Assembly (NCBI RefSeq): GCF_018588885.1
Contig: NZ_JAFFIW010000008.1
Location: 1-64,000 of the forward strand
Direction: 5' to 3'
Length of the DNA stretch: 64,000 bases
Origin: Mesorhizobium sp. dw_380
GTDB lineage: Bacteria > Pseudomonadota > Alphaproteobacteria > Rhizobiales > Rhizobiaceae
The translations under genes were made by a program, and so were the position numbers. The notes beneath the pieces are model-generated. The model ran no database searches and was not told the origin of the DNA. It was given only the letters and a program-made list of their open reading frames with translations. Of the stretch, positions 36,435 through 44,336 are shown piece by piece (position 1 is the first letter of the stretch; every line of letters begins with the position of its first letter).

Positions 36435-37712
36435 ATGAAGAATTCAGCCATTTCGGAACGCAAGAACCAGTCGATCTCGCGCGGCGTCGGCATGACCACG
36501 CAGATCTATGCCGACCGGGCTGAAAACTCGGAGATCTGGGATGTCGAAGGCCGCCGCTATATCGACTTTTCCTCGGGCATCGCCGTCGTCAACACCGGCC
36601 ACCGCCACCCCAGGGTGATCGAGGCGGTCAAGGCGCAGCTCGACCGCTTCACCCATACCTGCCATCAGGTTGTGCCCTATGAGAGCTATGTGCGGCTGGC
36701 CGAACGGCTGAACGCCATGCTGCCCGGCAAGTTCGAGAAGAAGACGATCTTCGTCACCACCGGTGCCGAGGCGGTCGAGAACGCCATCAAGATCGCCCGC
36801 AGCGCCACCGGCCGTCCGGCGGTCATCGCCTTCGCCGGCGGCTTTCATGGCCGGACCTTCATGGGCATGGCGCTGACTGGCAAGGTCGTGCCCTATAAGG
36901 TTGGCTTCGGCGCCATGCCGGGCGACGTCTACCACGCGCCGTTCCCGGTGCCGCTGCACGGCGTTTCCACAGCCGATTCGCTGGCCGCGCTCGACCGGCT
37001 GTTCAAGGCCGATGTCGATCCGGCCCGCGTCGCCGCCATCATCGTCGAACCGGTTCAGGGCGAGGGCGGTTTCTACGAGGCGCCACGCGAATTCCTGACC
37101 GCGCTGCGCAAGCTGTGCGACCAGCACGGCATGCTGCTGATCGCCGACGAAGTGCAGACCGGCTTTGCCCGCACCGGCAAGATGTTCGCTATGGATCACC
37201 ATGAAGTGGCGGCCGACATCACCACCATGGCCAAGAGCCTGGCCGGCGGCTTCCCGCTGTCGGCGGTCACCGGCCGCGCCGAGATCATGGATGCGCCCGG
37301 CCCCGGTGGGCTCGGCGGTACCTATGGCGGCAGCCCGATCGGCGTCGCCGCGGCACACGCCGTGCTCGATGTGATCGAGGACGAAAAGCTCTGCGACCGC
37401 GCCAACGCGCTGGGCGCGCGGCTGAAGCAGCGCCTGCAGTCGATCCGGGACGACGTGCCCGAAATCGTCGATATCCGCGGCCTCGGCTTCATGAACGCCG
37501 TCGAGTTCAACGACGTCAAGAAGGGCTTGCCGTCGGCCGAGATCGCCAATGCCATCCGCTTGAAGGCGCTCGACAAGGGCCTGATCCTGCTGACCTGCGG
37601 CGTCTACGGCAACGTCATCCGTTTCCTGGCGCCGATCACCATCCAGGACAATGTCATGAACGAGGCGCTCGACATCCTGGAAAGCTCGATCCGCGAAGTC
37701 TGCGCTGCGTAG
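36435..37712 (+). CDS. gabT: 4-aminobutyrate aminotransferase
   Basis: The 425-residue class III PLP aminotransferase moves the amino group of GABA to 2-oxoglutarate, giving succinate semialdehyde and glutamate. The PLP lysine is K267 (TTMAKSLAGGFPLSAV), at the position known from E. coli GabT (K268). TTGAEAVENAIKIAR, the GGFHGRTFMG phosphate-site block and the LIADEVQTGFARTG aspartate block are intact. I prefer the ATG at 36435, which has GAGGGA five bases upstream, over one at 36423. No gabD gene is adjacent. Other omega-amino acids could be alternative substrates. Confidence 0.93.
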   Translation: MKNSAISERKNQSISRGVGMTTQIYADRAENSEIWDVEGRRYIDFSSGIAVVNTGHRHPRVIEAVKAQLDRFTHTCHQVVPYESYVRLAERLNAMLPGKFEKKTIFVTTGAEAVENAIKIARSATGRPAVIAFAGGFHGRTFMGMALTGKVVPYKVGFGAMPGDVYHAPFPVPLHGVSTADSLAALDRLFKADVDPARVAAIIVEPVQGEGGFYEAPREFLTALRKLCDQHGMLLIADEVQTGFARTGKMFAMDHHEVAADITTMAKSLAGGFPLSAVTGRAEIMDAPGPGGLGGTYGGSPIGVAAAHAVLDVIEDEKLCDRANALGARLKQRLQSIRDDVPEIVDIRGLGFMNAVEFNDVKKGLPSAEIANAIRLKALDKGLILLTCGVYGNVIRFLAPITIQDNVMNEALDILESSIREVCAA

Positions 37713-37718
37713 CGCCCT

Positions 37719-37799
37719 ACCTCCCCCTTGTGGGGAGGTCGGACCGAAGGTCCGGGTGGGGGGCCTGGCGCCCCACCCCGCTGCTTCGCCTTGAGGGTA
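37719..37799. repeat. rhizobial intergenic palindrome between convergent genes
   Basis: An inner palindrome (CCTCCCCC-TTGTG-GGGAGG) is followed by a GGACCGAAGGTCC palindrome and a GGTGGGGGGC/GCCCCACC pair. Nested hairpins of this kind are common between rhizobial genes. It sits exactly between the stops of gabT and the flavoprotein gene on the other strand and may serve as a bidirectional transcript end, although no clear T run is present. Confidence 0.6.
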
Positions 37800-37807
37800 G
37801 GCACGTA

Positions 37808-39061
37808 CTAGCCCGCAGCGCGGGCAGGTTCATCTTGCTGGAAAGCGGCCAGCGCCGCTTTCAGCCCATCCGGCCCGGCCGCAACGGTCTGCGGTTTCGG
37901 CGAGAAGCCGGCGCCCAGCATCTTGCGGCCAAGCATGTGGTCGCCGGGGCGGTTGACCGATTCGATGCCGAGCAGCCGGTCGCCGGCATAGTGGTAGATC
38001 GAGAACTTGTTGTCTGGCAGGTCGCCCAGCACGACATGGCTGTCGCCGCCGGCGGTCAGGCCGACCATCTGCAGCTTCATGTCGCCGATGTCGGACCAGA
38101 ACCAAGGCACGGCCGAATAGGCATCGGCGTGACCGGTGATGGTGCGCGCCGCAAGGCGCGCCTGGTCGGTGGCGTTCTGCACCGATTCCAGCCGCACGTC
38201 GCCGCCGGTGAACCAGTGCCGGTAGGAAGCGGCGTCGCCGATGGCCAGGATATCCGGTGCCGAACTGCGCATCTGGTGATCGACGCGAATGCCGTTGGCA
38301 ATCGTGAGACCGGCTTCCTGCGCCAGTTCGACATTCGGCACGGCGCCGATGCCGACAATGATCATGCGCGCCGGCAGCTTTTCGCCTGACGAGGTGATCG
38401 CGGCCGTGACATGACCGTTTTCGCCTTCGAGCCTTGCAATCGAGGTGCCGGTGAGGATGCGCACGCCTGTCGCTTCCAGCCGCTGGCGGACATGGCTCGC
38501 CACCACCGGCGCCACGGCGCGGCCAAGCAGCCGGTCGACTGCCTCGACGACTGTCACACTGCGGCCGGCCGCCCGCAACGTGGCCGCGATCTCCAGTCCG
38601 ATGAAGCCGCCGCCGAGGATAACGACATCTTCGCTGCGGGCGCTCAAGTCCCGGATCAGCCGCGCATCGGCCAGCGATCGCAGCGACAAAACGCCGGCCA
38701 GGTCCGAGCCCGGCAGCGGCAGGAGCCGCGGCCGCGATCCGGTCGCTAGAATCAGGTTGTCGAAGGCAAGCGCGCCGCCGCCAGCGATCTCCAGGCTAGC
38801 GCGGCGGGCATCGATACGGTCGATCCGGATGCCCGGCCGGTAGTCGATGGCACTGCCGGTGTAGAAGGCTTCGCCACGCAAAGGTTGCGGTTTGGCCTCG
38901 GCATCCTTGATGAAGGTCTTCGACAGCGGCGGCTTGTGGTACGGCAGTTCATTTTCGTCGCCGATCAGGATCACCGGCCCGTCATAGCCGTCCTCGCGCA
39001 GGCTTGCCGCCGCTTGCACGCCCGCATGACCCGCACCGACAATGACCACGCCGTTCTTCAT
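37808..39061 (-). CDS. FAD-dependent oxidoreductase, ferredoxin/rubredoxin reductase type
   Basis: The 417-residue protein has two dinucleotide-binding sites: FAD at the N-terminus (VVIVGAGHAGVQAAASLRE) and NAD(P) near residue 144 (VVILGGGFIGLEIAATLRAAG). ILAIGDAA near residue 272 contacts FAD, and a reductase C-terminal domain follows. This matches the putidaredoxin/rhodocoxin reductase group, which transfers electrons from NADH to 2Fe-2S ferredoxins that serve P450s or dioxygenases. No P450 or ferredoxin partner is adjacent, apart from the Bfd-type ferredoxin of the divergent iron locus. The start at 39061 places the first strand at residue 4. A 10-bp palindrome, ATTCTAGAAT, lies at 39082-39091, just upstream of the start. 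Confidence 0.87.
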   Translation of the reverse strand: MKNGVVIVGAGHAGVQAAASLREDGYDGPVILIGDENELPYHKPPLSKTFIKDAEAKPQPLRGEAFYTGSAIDYRPGIRIDRIDARRASLEIAGGGALAFDNLILATGSRPRLLPLPGSDLAGVLSLRSLADARLIRDLSARSEDVVILGGGFIGLEIAATLRAAGRSVTVVEAVDRLLGRAVAPVVASHVRQRLEATGVRILTGTSIARLEGENGHVTAAITSSGEKLPARMIIVGIGAVPNVELAQEAGLTIANGIRVDHQMRSSAPDILAIGDAASYRHWFTGGDVRLESVQNATDQARLAARTITGHADAYSAVPWFWSDIGDMKLQMVGLTAGGDSHVVLGDLPDNKFSIYHYAGDRLLGIESVNRPGDHMLGRKMLGAGFSPKPQTVAAGPDGLKAALAAFQQDEPARAAG

Positions 39062-39223
39062 CGCATTCCAATCCCGACTTGATTCTAGAATGTCTCGCCA
39101 AGTGGCAATTGTCTGGCGCCGCCGCAAGAGTGGGCTTGCGGGTCGCACCCAGGACGCCGGCTGTCAATCGTACAGTTCCACCGCAACGCCGGTGCAGCTC
39201 GGTCGTAAAGTTGACTGTTGTAG

Positions 39224-39240
39224 TTTAGAATAATTCTAAA
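39224..39240. promoter_or_regulatory. iron control element (ICE), predicted Irr-binding site
   Basis: TTTAGAA-TAA-TTCTAAA is a perfect 7-3-7 palindrome matching the ICE motif to which the heme-responsive regulator Irr binds in rhizobia. It lies in the 433-bp gap between the divergent flavoprotein gene and the imelysin locus. The remaining intergenic DNA holds candidate promoters. One has -35 TTGACT at 39276 and -10 TTTATG at 39299, which would place the ICE upstream of the promoter. Another has -35 TTGACT at 39211, which would place the ICE over the spacer and -10 region. The sign of regulation therefore cannot be read directly. Confidence 0.85.
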
Positions 39241-39275
39241 TTATTGTTTCGATTGGCTTTTCCCGTCGATTTTCG

Positions 39276-39304
39276 TTGACTTCCATCGGCGTCGAAGCTT
39301 TATG
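39276..39304 (+). promoter_or_regulatory. candidate sigma70-type promoter of the imelysin locus
   Basis: TTGACT (39276-39281) and TTTATG (39299-39304) are separated by 17 bp, close to the alphaproteobacterial housekeeping consensus. It would give a leader of about 180 nt before the imelysin gene. This is a guess from sequence alone; an alternative hexamer pair overlaps the ICE. Confidence 0.35.
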
Positions 39305-39494
39305 GGGCCCTGCGCGCTAGCGCATCCCTTTGATGTCTGGGCCTTGAACCCGTTCGATTGGAGGCATTTTGGTGTCTTTCTTCCGCGAACCGCGCGATGG
39401 CGCGGCATATCTTGCGCCTTATGGCATCGACGTGGCCTGGCGCCGGTCGCCGCGCGCGCCGTTTACAGAATTCCCGAGAAACTGGAGAGCGATA

Positions 39495-40784
39495 ATGACA
39501 GCACGACACGGCGGCAGGTTTGCGGCGATTGGTGCCACGGCGCTGCTGACGGCGGCGGTGTTCGTGCTGCCGGCCAAGGCCGAAACCGATGCGAAGGCGG
39601 TCATCAAGACCTATTCCGACATCGCGCTTGCCAAATACGAGGATTCGCTGACCACGGCGCAGGCCCTCGACAAGGCGGTCGACGCGCTGCTGGCCAAACC
39701 GTCGGCGGATACGCTCAAGGCAGCCCGCGATGCCTGGAAGGCGTCGCGCGTGCCTTACCAGCAGACCGAGGTCTACCGCTTCGGCAACAAGATCGTCGAC
39801 GACTGGGAAGGCAAGGTGAATTCCTGGCCGCTGGATGAGGGCCTGATCGACTACGTCGCCAAGAGCTACGGCACCGAATCGGATGCGAATGCGCTCTATA
39901 CGGCCAATGTGATCGCCAACAAGGAAATCGAGATCAACGGCAAGAAGGTCGATGCCTCGAAGCTTTCGCCGGAATTCCTCTCCGGCACGCTGCAGGAGGC
40001 CGGCGGCATCGAGGCCAATGTCGCCACCGGCTACCATGCCATCGAGTTCCTGCTCTGGGGCCAGGACCTGCACGGCACAGGCCCGGGCGCCGGCGAGCGC
40101 CCTTACACCGACTACGATCTCAAGAACTGCACCGGCGGCAATTGCGACCGCCGTGCCGAATATCTGAAGTCCGCAAGCACCCTTCTGGTTTCCGACCTGC
40201 AGGAGATGGTCGGCAACTGGAAGCAAGACGGCGCGGCGCGCAAGAACTTGGCTGACGGCGAGCCGAACACCGCCATCTCGACGATTTTCACCGGCATGGG
40301 CTCGCTGTCCTACGGCGAACTGGCCGGCGAGCGCATGAAGCTCGGCCTGTTGCTGCACGATCCCGAAGAGGAGCAGGACTGCTTCTCCGACAACACCTAC
40401 AAATCCCACCTCTATGATGCCGTCGGCATTCGCGCTGCCTACCACGCCAGCTATACCAGGATCGACGGCACCGTCGTCTCTGGGCCATCGGTGCATGATA
40501 TGGTCAAGGCCGCCGATCCGGCGATCGACAAGGAACTCTCCGACAAGCTCGATGTCACCGTCGCCAAGATGGAGGCGATCAAGGCGCGGGCCGAGGCCGG
40601 CGAGGCCTATGACCAGCAGATCGCCGAGGGCAACACCGAGGGTAATGCCACCGTCCAGGCGGCGATCGATGCATTGATCGACCAGACCAAGTCGATCGAG
40701 CGCGCCGTCAGCGTGCTGAAGCTGAACGCCATCGCCTTCGAGGGATCCGACAGTCTGGATGCGCCCGACAAGGTATTCAAGTAA
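39495..40784 (+). CDS. imelysin-family (peptidase M75-like) periplasmic iron-associated protein
   Basis: The 429-residue protein has a Sec signal peptide (GATALLTAAVFVLPAKA) and the imelysin fold with its GxHxxE motif intact (G179, H181, E184 in GYHAIEFLLWG). Imelysins such as the IcmP group, and the related EfeO, are iron-regulated periplasmic or surface proteins thought to bind iron; protease activity has been doubted for the family. The start at 39495 follows a GGAGAG site. A GTG at 39372 with a well-spaced GGAGG could start a 41-residue extension that would hide the signal peptide. It is the first gene after the ICE and is probably repressed or activated by iron through Irr. Confidence 0.9.
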   Translation: MTARHGGRFAAIGATALLTAAVFVLPAKAETDAKAVIKTYSDIALAKYEDSLTTAQALDKAVDALLAKPSADTLKAARDAWKASRVPYQQTEVYRFGNKIVDDWEGKVNSWPLDEGLIDYVAKSYGTESDANALYTANVIANKEIEINGKKVDASKLSPEFLSGTLQEAGGIEANVATGYHAIEFLLWGQDLHGTGPGAGERPYTDYDLKNCTGGNCDRRAEYLKSASTLLVSDLQEMVGNWKQDGAARKNLADGEPNTAISTIFTGMGSLSYGELAGERMKLGLLLHDPEEEQDCFSDNTYKSHLYDAVGIRAAYHASYTRIDGTVVSGPSVHDMVKAADPAIDKELSDKLDVTVAKMEAIKARAEAGEAYDQQIAEGNTEGNATVQAAIDALIDQTKSIERAVSVLKLNAIAFEGSDSLDAPDKVFK

Positions 40785-40880
40785 GCGCCGAAACCCGGAG
40801 CCTGACAATCGGCTTCGGAAGGACCTCCGGGAGCAAACCAGCCATACGGCGCGGGAGGCGCCGTCAGCCAGGGCAAGTCA

Positions 40881-41192
40881 ATGCTGATCTGTCATTGCAA
40901 CATCATCACCGAGAAAGAGATCGAGCAGACGATCATCGGACTGCTGGATCAGGATCCTTGGCAGCTCATCGTGCCGGCAAAGGTCTACCATGCCATGCAC
41001 AAGCGCGGTCGTTGTTGCGGCTGCTTCCCAAATGTGGTCGAAACGATCATTCGGGTCACCGAGAACTACCACGCCCGCTCGCAGGCGAGTGGGATGGACA
41101 TCGTTTCACACCTGGACCGCGTCAGAGACCTGCGCGTCCAATATGGGAGCAGAATCCATGAAAGGCGAACCGCAGGTCATCGAGCGGCTTAA
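40881..41192 (+). CDS. bfd: bacterioferritin-associated ferredoxin-like [2Fe-2S] protein
   Basis: This 103-residue protein has the four Bfd cysteines: C4 and C6 in ICHCN, C45 and C48 in RCCGC. Bfd docks on bacterioferritin and passes electrons to reduce stored ferric iron for release. Two features are unusual. The interval between the two cysteine pairs is 38 residues, against about 32 in E. coli Bfd. The protein is also longer than usual, with a C-terminal tail whose last dozen codons overlap the bfr start in another frame. A following bacterioferritin gene supports the assignment strongly. Confidence 0.88.
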   Translation: MLICHCNIITEKEIEQTIIGLLDQDPWQLIVPAKVYHAMHKRGRCCGCFPNVVETIIRVTENYHARSQASGMDIVSHLDRVRDLRVQYGSRIHERRTAGHRAA

Positions 41193-41643
41193 TGAAGCTC
41201 TGTTCCTCGAACTCGGAGCGGTCAATCAGTACTGGGTGCATTTCCGTCTGTTGGAGGATTGGGGGTATGCCAAGCTGGCCAAGAAAGAGCGGGCGGAGTC
41301 GATCGAGGAGATGCACCATGCCGACAAACTCGTCGCCCGCATCATCTTCCTCGAAGGCCATCCGAACCTGCAATCCGTGGCGCCGTTGCGCATCGGGCAG
41401 AACGTCAAGGAAGTGCTCGAATCCGATCTTGCCGGCGAATACGACGCGCGTACCGCCTACAAGCGCTCACGCGAAGTCTGCGACGAAGCCGGCGACTATG
41501 TGTCGATGAAGCTGTTCGAGCAATTGCTGGCCGACGAGGAGGGGCATATCGACTTCCTGGAGACGCAGCTTGATCTGCTGGCCTCAATCGGCGAGGAAAA
41601 ATACGGCCAGCTCAATGCCGCTTCGGCGGACGACGCGGAGTAA
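41158..41643 (+). CDS. bfr: bacterioferritin
   Basis: The 161-residue protein forms the 24-subunit heme-containing iron storage shell. All ferroxidase ligands occur at their canonical numbers: E18, E51, H54, E94, E127 and H130. The heme-ligand methionine is M52 (IEEMHHAD), so this is a true bacterioferritin rather than a plain ferritin. The gene begins 35 bp inside the end of bfd, an unusually long overlap, and ends 12 bp before the di-heme cytochrome gene. In most rhizobia bfr is kept off under iron limitation by Irr. Confidence 0.95.
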   Translation: MKGEPQVIERLNEALFLELGAVNQYWVHFRLLEDWGYAKLAKKERAESIEEMHHADKLVARIIFLEGHPNLQSVAPLRIGQNVKEVLESDLAGEYDARTAYKRSREVCDEAGDYVSMKLFEQLLADEEGHIDFLETQLDLLASIGEEKYGQLNAASADDAE

Positions 41644-41655
41644 GGATATGCGGGA

Positions 41656-43257
41656 ATGCGGCGCCCCCTAGTCGTCTTGCGCCGCGCGGGGCGGGCCAAG
41701 GGCCTGCTGCCCTTTCAGAAAGCGTCAGCCAAATCGGCTGGCCGGCGCTGCATTGTTCTCACGCTGGCGCTGACCTCTTCCGTGATGGCCGGCGACCTTC
41801 AACCCGCTGGTCTCACCACCACACGGACCGACCTCGATCCGAAGGACCAGGCGCGCGTCATCGCCGTCGCCAGGCCGACCACGGATTTCTCCAAACCCGA
41901 GCCGTTCGAGCTGATGCAAGGCGGCGGCGGAACGTCGCGGAAGGACGTCAGCCGCGATTCCTTCTCGCAATCCTCGGCCAACATCACTTTCGAGGAAGAG
42001 GGCACTTTCAAGCTCGGCAACGCCCTGTTCCGCAAGAACTGGGTGTCGTCGCCATCCTCGACGCAGGCCTCGGACGGGCTGGGCCCGCTGTTCAACGAAC
42101 GTGCCTGCCAGAATTGCCATGTGAAGGATGGTCGCGGCCATCCGCCGGAAGGTGACACAGGCACCACCTCGATGTTCCTGCGGCTGGCCCGCGAGGCCAG
42201 CAGCGCGGAAGAGAAGGCCGCGATTGCCGGCCACCAGGCGCTCAACTTCCCCGACCCGGTCTATGGCACCCAGTTGCAGGAGCTGGCCGTGCCCGGCCTG
42301 CGCGGCGAAGGCAGGATGCGTGTCGACTATCAGGAACGTGAGGTGGAACTGAGCGACGGCACGATGGTTCCCCTGCGCAAGCCCAGCTACTCCGTCACCG
42401 ATCTTGCCTATGGACCGCTCGATCCGCGCACCACACTGTCGCCGCGCCTGACCCCGCCGATGATCGGGCTAGGCCTGATCGAGCAGATCGCGCCGGCGGA
42501 CATCCTTGCCCGTGCCGATCCGGATGACGTGGACGGTGACGGCATTTCCGGCAGGCCCAACATCGTGCCCGACGGCCCAGATGGAAAGCTGACCATTGGC
42601 CGTTTCGGCTGGAAGGCGCAGACGGCGTCGATCCGCCAACAGGCGGCGGATGCCTTTGCCGGCGATATCGGCATCTCGACGCCGGAAGAACCGAAACATT
42701 GGGGCGACTGCACCGCCGCACAGGCAAAATGCCTCGCCATGCCGAATGGCGTGCAGGAGCGCCTCGGCCCGGTCGAGGCACCGCCGCCGGTAATGGACCT
42801 CGTCACCTTCTATTCGCAGAACCTGGCCATGCCGGCGCGTCGCGACCTCGACAAGCCTGATGTGCTCGCCGGCAAGAAGGTGTTCTACGAGATCGGCTGC
42901 GTTTCCTGCCACACGCCGAAATTCGTCACCCGCCGCGACGCGCCCAACAAGGCGCAGGCCTTCCAGCTGATCTGGCCCTATTCCGACTTCCTGCTGCACG
43001 ACATGGGCCCGGACCTGGCCGATGGCCAGGCCGTGGGCGAGGCGACGGGCAGCGAGTGGCGCACCCCGCCACTGTGGGGGATCGGCCTCGCCGAGACCGT
43101 CAACGGCAATTCCTTCTTTCTGCATGATGGCCGCGCGCGCAGCCTGACCGAGGCGATCCTGTGGCATGGTGGCGAGGCGCAGAAGACGCGCGACCGCTTT
43201 GCCGCCGCCAGCGCCACTGAGCGCGATGCCCTGCTCAAATTCCTGGAGTCACTTTGA
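41656..43257 (+). CDS. di-heme c-type cytochrome, DUF1111 (di-haem oxidoreductase) family
   Basis: The 533-residue protein has an N-terminal basic region and a hydrophobic segment (CIVLTLALTSSVMAG) for export, then two c-type heme sites: CQNCH at residues 151-155 and CVSCH at 415-419. Family members are often mislabelled thiol oxidoreductases; they resemble the MauG/di-heme peroxidase architecture at a distance. They are repeatedly found beside imelysin genes in iron-regulated loci, so a role in periplasmic iron oxidation or reduction is inferred, not shown. The stop overlaps the next gene start (TGATG). Confidence 0.88.
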   Translation: MRRPLVVLRRAGRAKGLLPFQKASAKSAGRRCIVLTLALTSSVMAGDLQPAGLTTTRTDLDPKDQARVIAVARPTTDFSKPEPFELMQGGGGTSRKDVSRDSFSQSSANITFEEEGTFKLGNALFRKNWVSSPSSTQASDGLGPLFNERACQNCHVKDGRGHPPEGDTGTTSMFLRLAREASSAEEKAAIAGHQALNFPDPVYGTQLQELAVPGLRGEGRMRVDYQEREVELSDGTMVPLRKPSYSVTDLAYGPLDPRTTLSPRLTPPMIGLGLIEQIAPADILARADPDDVDGDGISGRPNIVPDGPDGKLTIGRFGWKAQTASIRQQAADAFAGDIGISTPEEPKHWGDCTAAQAKCLAMPNGVQERLGPVEAPPPVMDLVTFYSQNLAMPARRDLDKPDVLAGKKVFYEIGCVSCHTPKFVTRRDAPNKAQAFQLIWPYSDFLLHDMGPDLADGQAVGEATGSEWRTPPLWGIGLAETVNGNSFFLHDGRARSLTEAILWHGGEAQKTRDRFAAASATERDALLKFLESL

Positions 43258-44333
43258 TGCTGAAGCGCTCTGCTCTGGTTCTCGTTCTTCCGCTGGCCCT
43301 GCTGGGCGTGGTCCCGGCATCCGCGGCGATAAAGGCATCCGAAATCATCCAGCGGGCGATCGACGGCTTTGTTCGTCCGGCCTATGCCGGCCTGCATGAG
43401 CACGCGGATGCCCTGGCGAAAGCGATGCACAAACTGTGCGAGGCGCCTTCGCAAGAAGAACTCGATGCGGCGCGGGCCGAATTTTCGGCCACGGTCTACG
43501 CCTGGTCGTCGGCCGAGATCATCGGGTTCGGGCCGATCAAGGAGAACAACCGGCTGGAACGCATGCTGTTCTGGCCGGACCGCAAGAGCATCGGGCTGAA
43601 GCAGGTGCAGGCAGTGTTGTCGGCCAAGGACCCGGCCGCGACCGATCCGGCACAACTGGCCGGCAAGAGCGTTGCCATGCAGGGATTGGGCGCGCTGGAA
43701 TTCGTGCTTTACGGCGATGGCGCCGACGCATTGGCGGGCAAGGGCGACCCCTATCGCTGCGCCTATGGCGCGGCGGTTGCCGGCAATGTCGAGACCATGG
43801 CTGGCGAGGTCAGCGCGGCCTGGAACAAGCGGGACGGCTTTGCGGCGCTCTGGGCCAATCCTGGACCGCAGAACGCGCTCTACCGCGATGGCAACGAGGC
43901 GGTGACAGAACTGGTCGGCGTCTTCATCAACGAGCTGGAGATGGTTCGCGATGTCCGCCTGAAGGGGTTTCTGGGCAAGCCCGATGCCGACAAGCCGAAA
44001 CAGGCGATCTACTGGCGTTCGCAAAACACCACCAATTCGCTGGCCGGAAATCTTGCCGGCATCGACGCGCTGTTCCAGGTCTCGAAACTTGGCGATGCGC
44101 TGCCGCCCGATGCGCGCTGGTTGGCGGAATCGATCCATATCCAGCTGGTCAACGGCGTCGCCACCGCCAAGGCGGTCAGCGGTCCGATCGACAAGGCGCT
44201 CGCCGATCCGGCGATGCGCGACAAACTCGAGCATTTCGCCTTGATCACCTCCAGCCTGTCGACCCTGATCGGCACCAGGCTGACCGCCGAATTCGGCCTG
44301 ACCGCCGGCTTCTCGTCGCTGGATGGAGACTGA
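43257..44333 (+). CDS. second imelysin-like protein, motif histidine absent
   Basis: The 358-residue protein has a Sec signal peptide (LVLVLPLALLGVVPASA) and an imelysin-like helical bundle with a WSSAEIIGFGP block. At the place of the GxHxxE motif it reads GLGALEFVLYG (G143, G145, E148): the glycine and glutamate are kept, the histidine is replaced by glycine. Paralogues with this pattern accompany canonical imelysins in several proteobacteria. It may bind a different metal form or act as a scaffold. It is translationally coupled to the di-heme gene and is followed three bases later by the DUF1513 gene. Confidence 0.85.
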   Translation: MLKRSALVLVLPLALLGVVPASAAIKASEIIQRAIDGFVRPAYAGLHEHADALAKAMHKLCEAPSQEELDAARAEFSATVYAWSSAEIIGFGPIKENNRLERMLFWPDRKSIGLKQVQAVLSAKDPAATDPAQLAGKSVAMQGLGALEFVLYGDGADALAGKGDPYRCAYGAAVAGNVETMAGEVSAAWNKRDGFAALWANPGPQNALYRDGNEAVTELVGVFINELEMVRDVRLKGFLGKPDADKPKQAIYWRSQNTTNSLAGNLAGIDALFQVSKLGDALPPDARWLAESIHIQLVNGVATAKAVSGPIDKALADPAMRDKLEHFALITSSLSTLIGTRLTAEFGLTAGFSSLDGD

Positions 44334-44336
44334 GGC

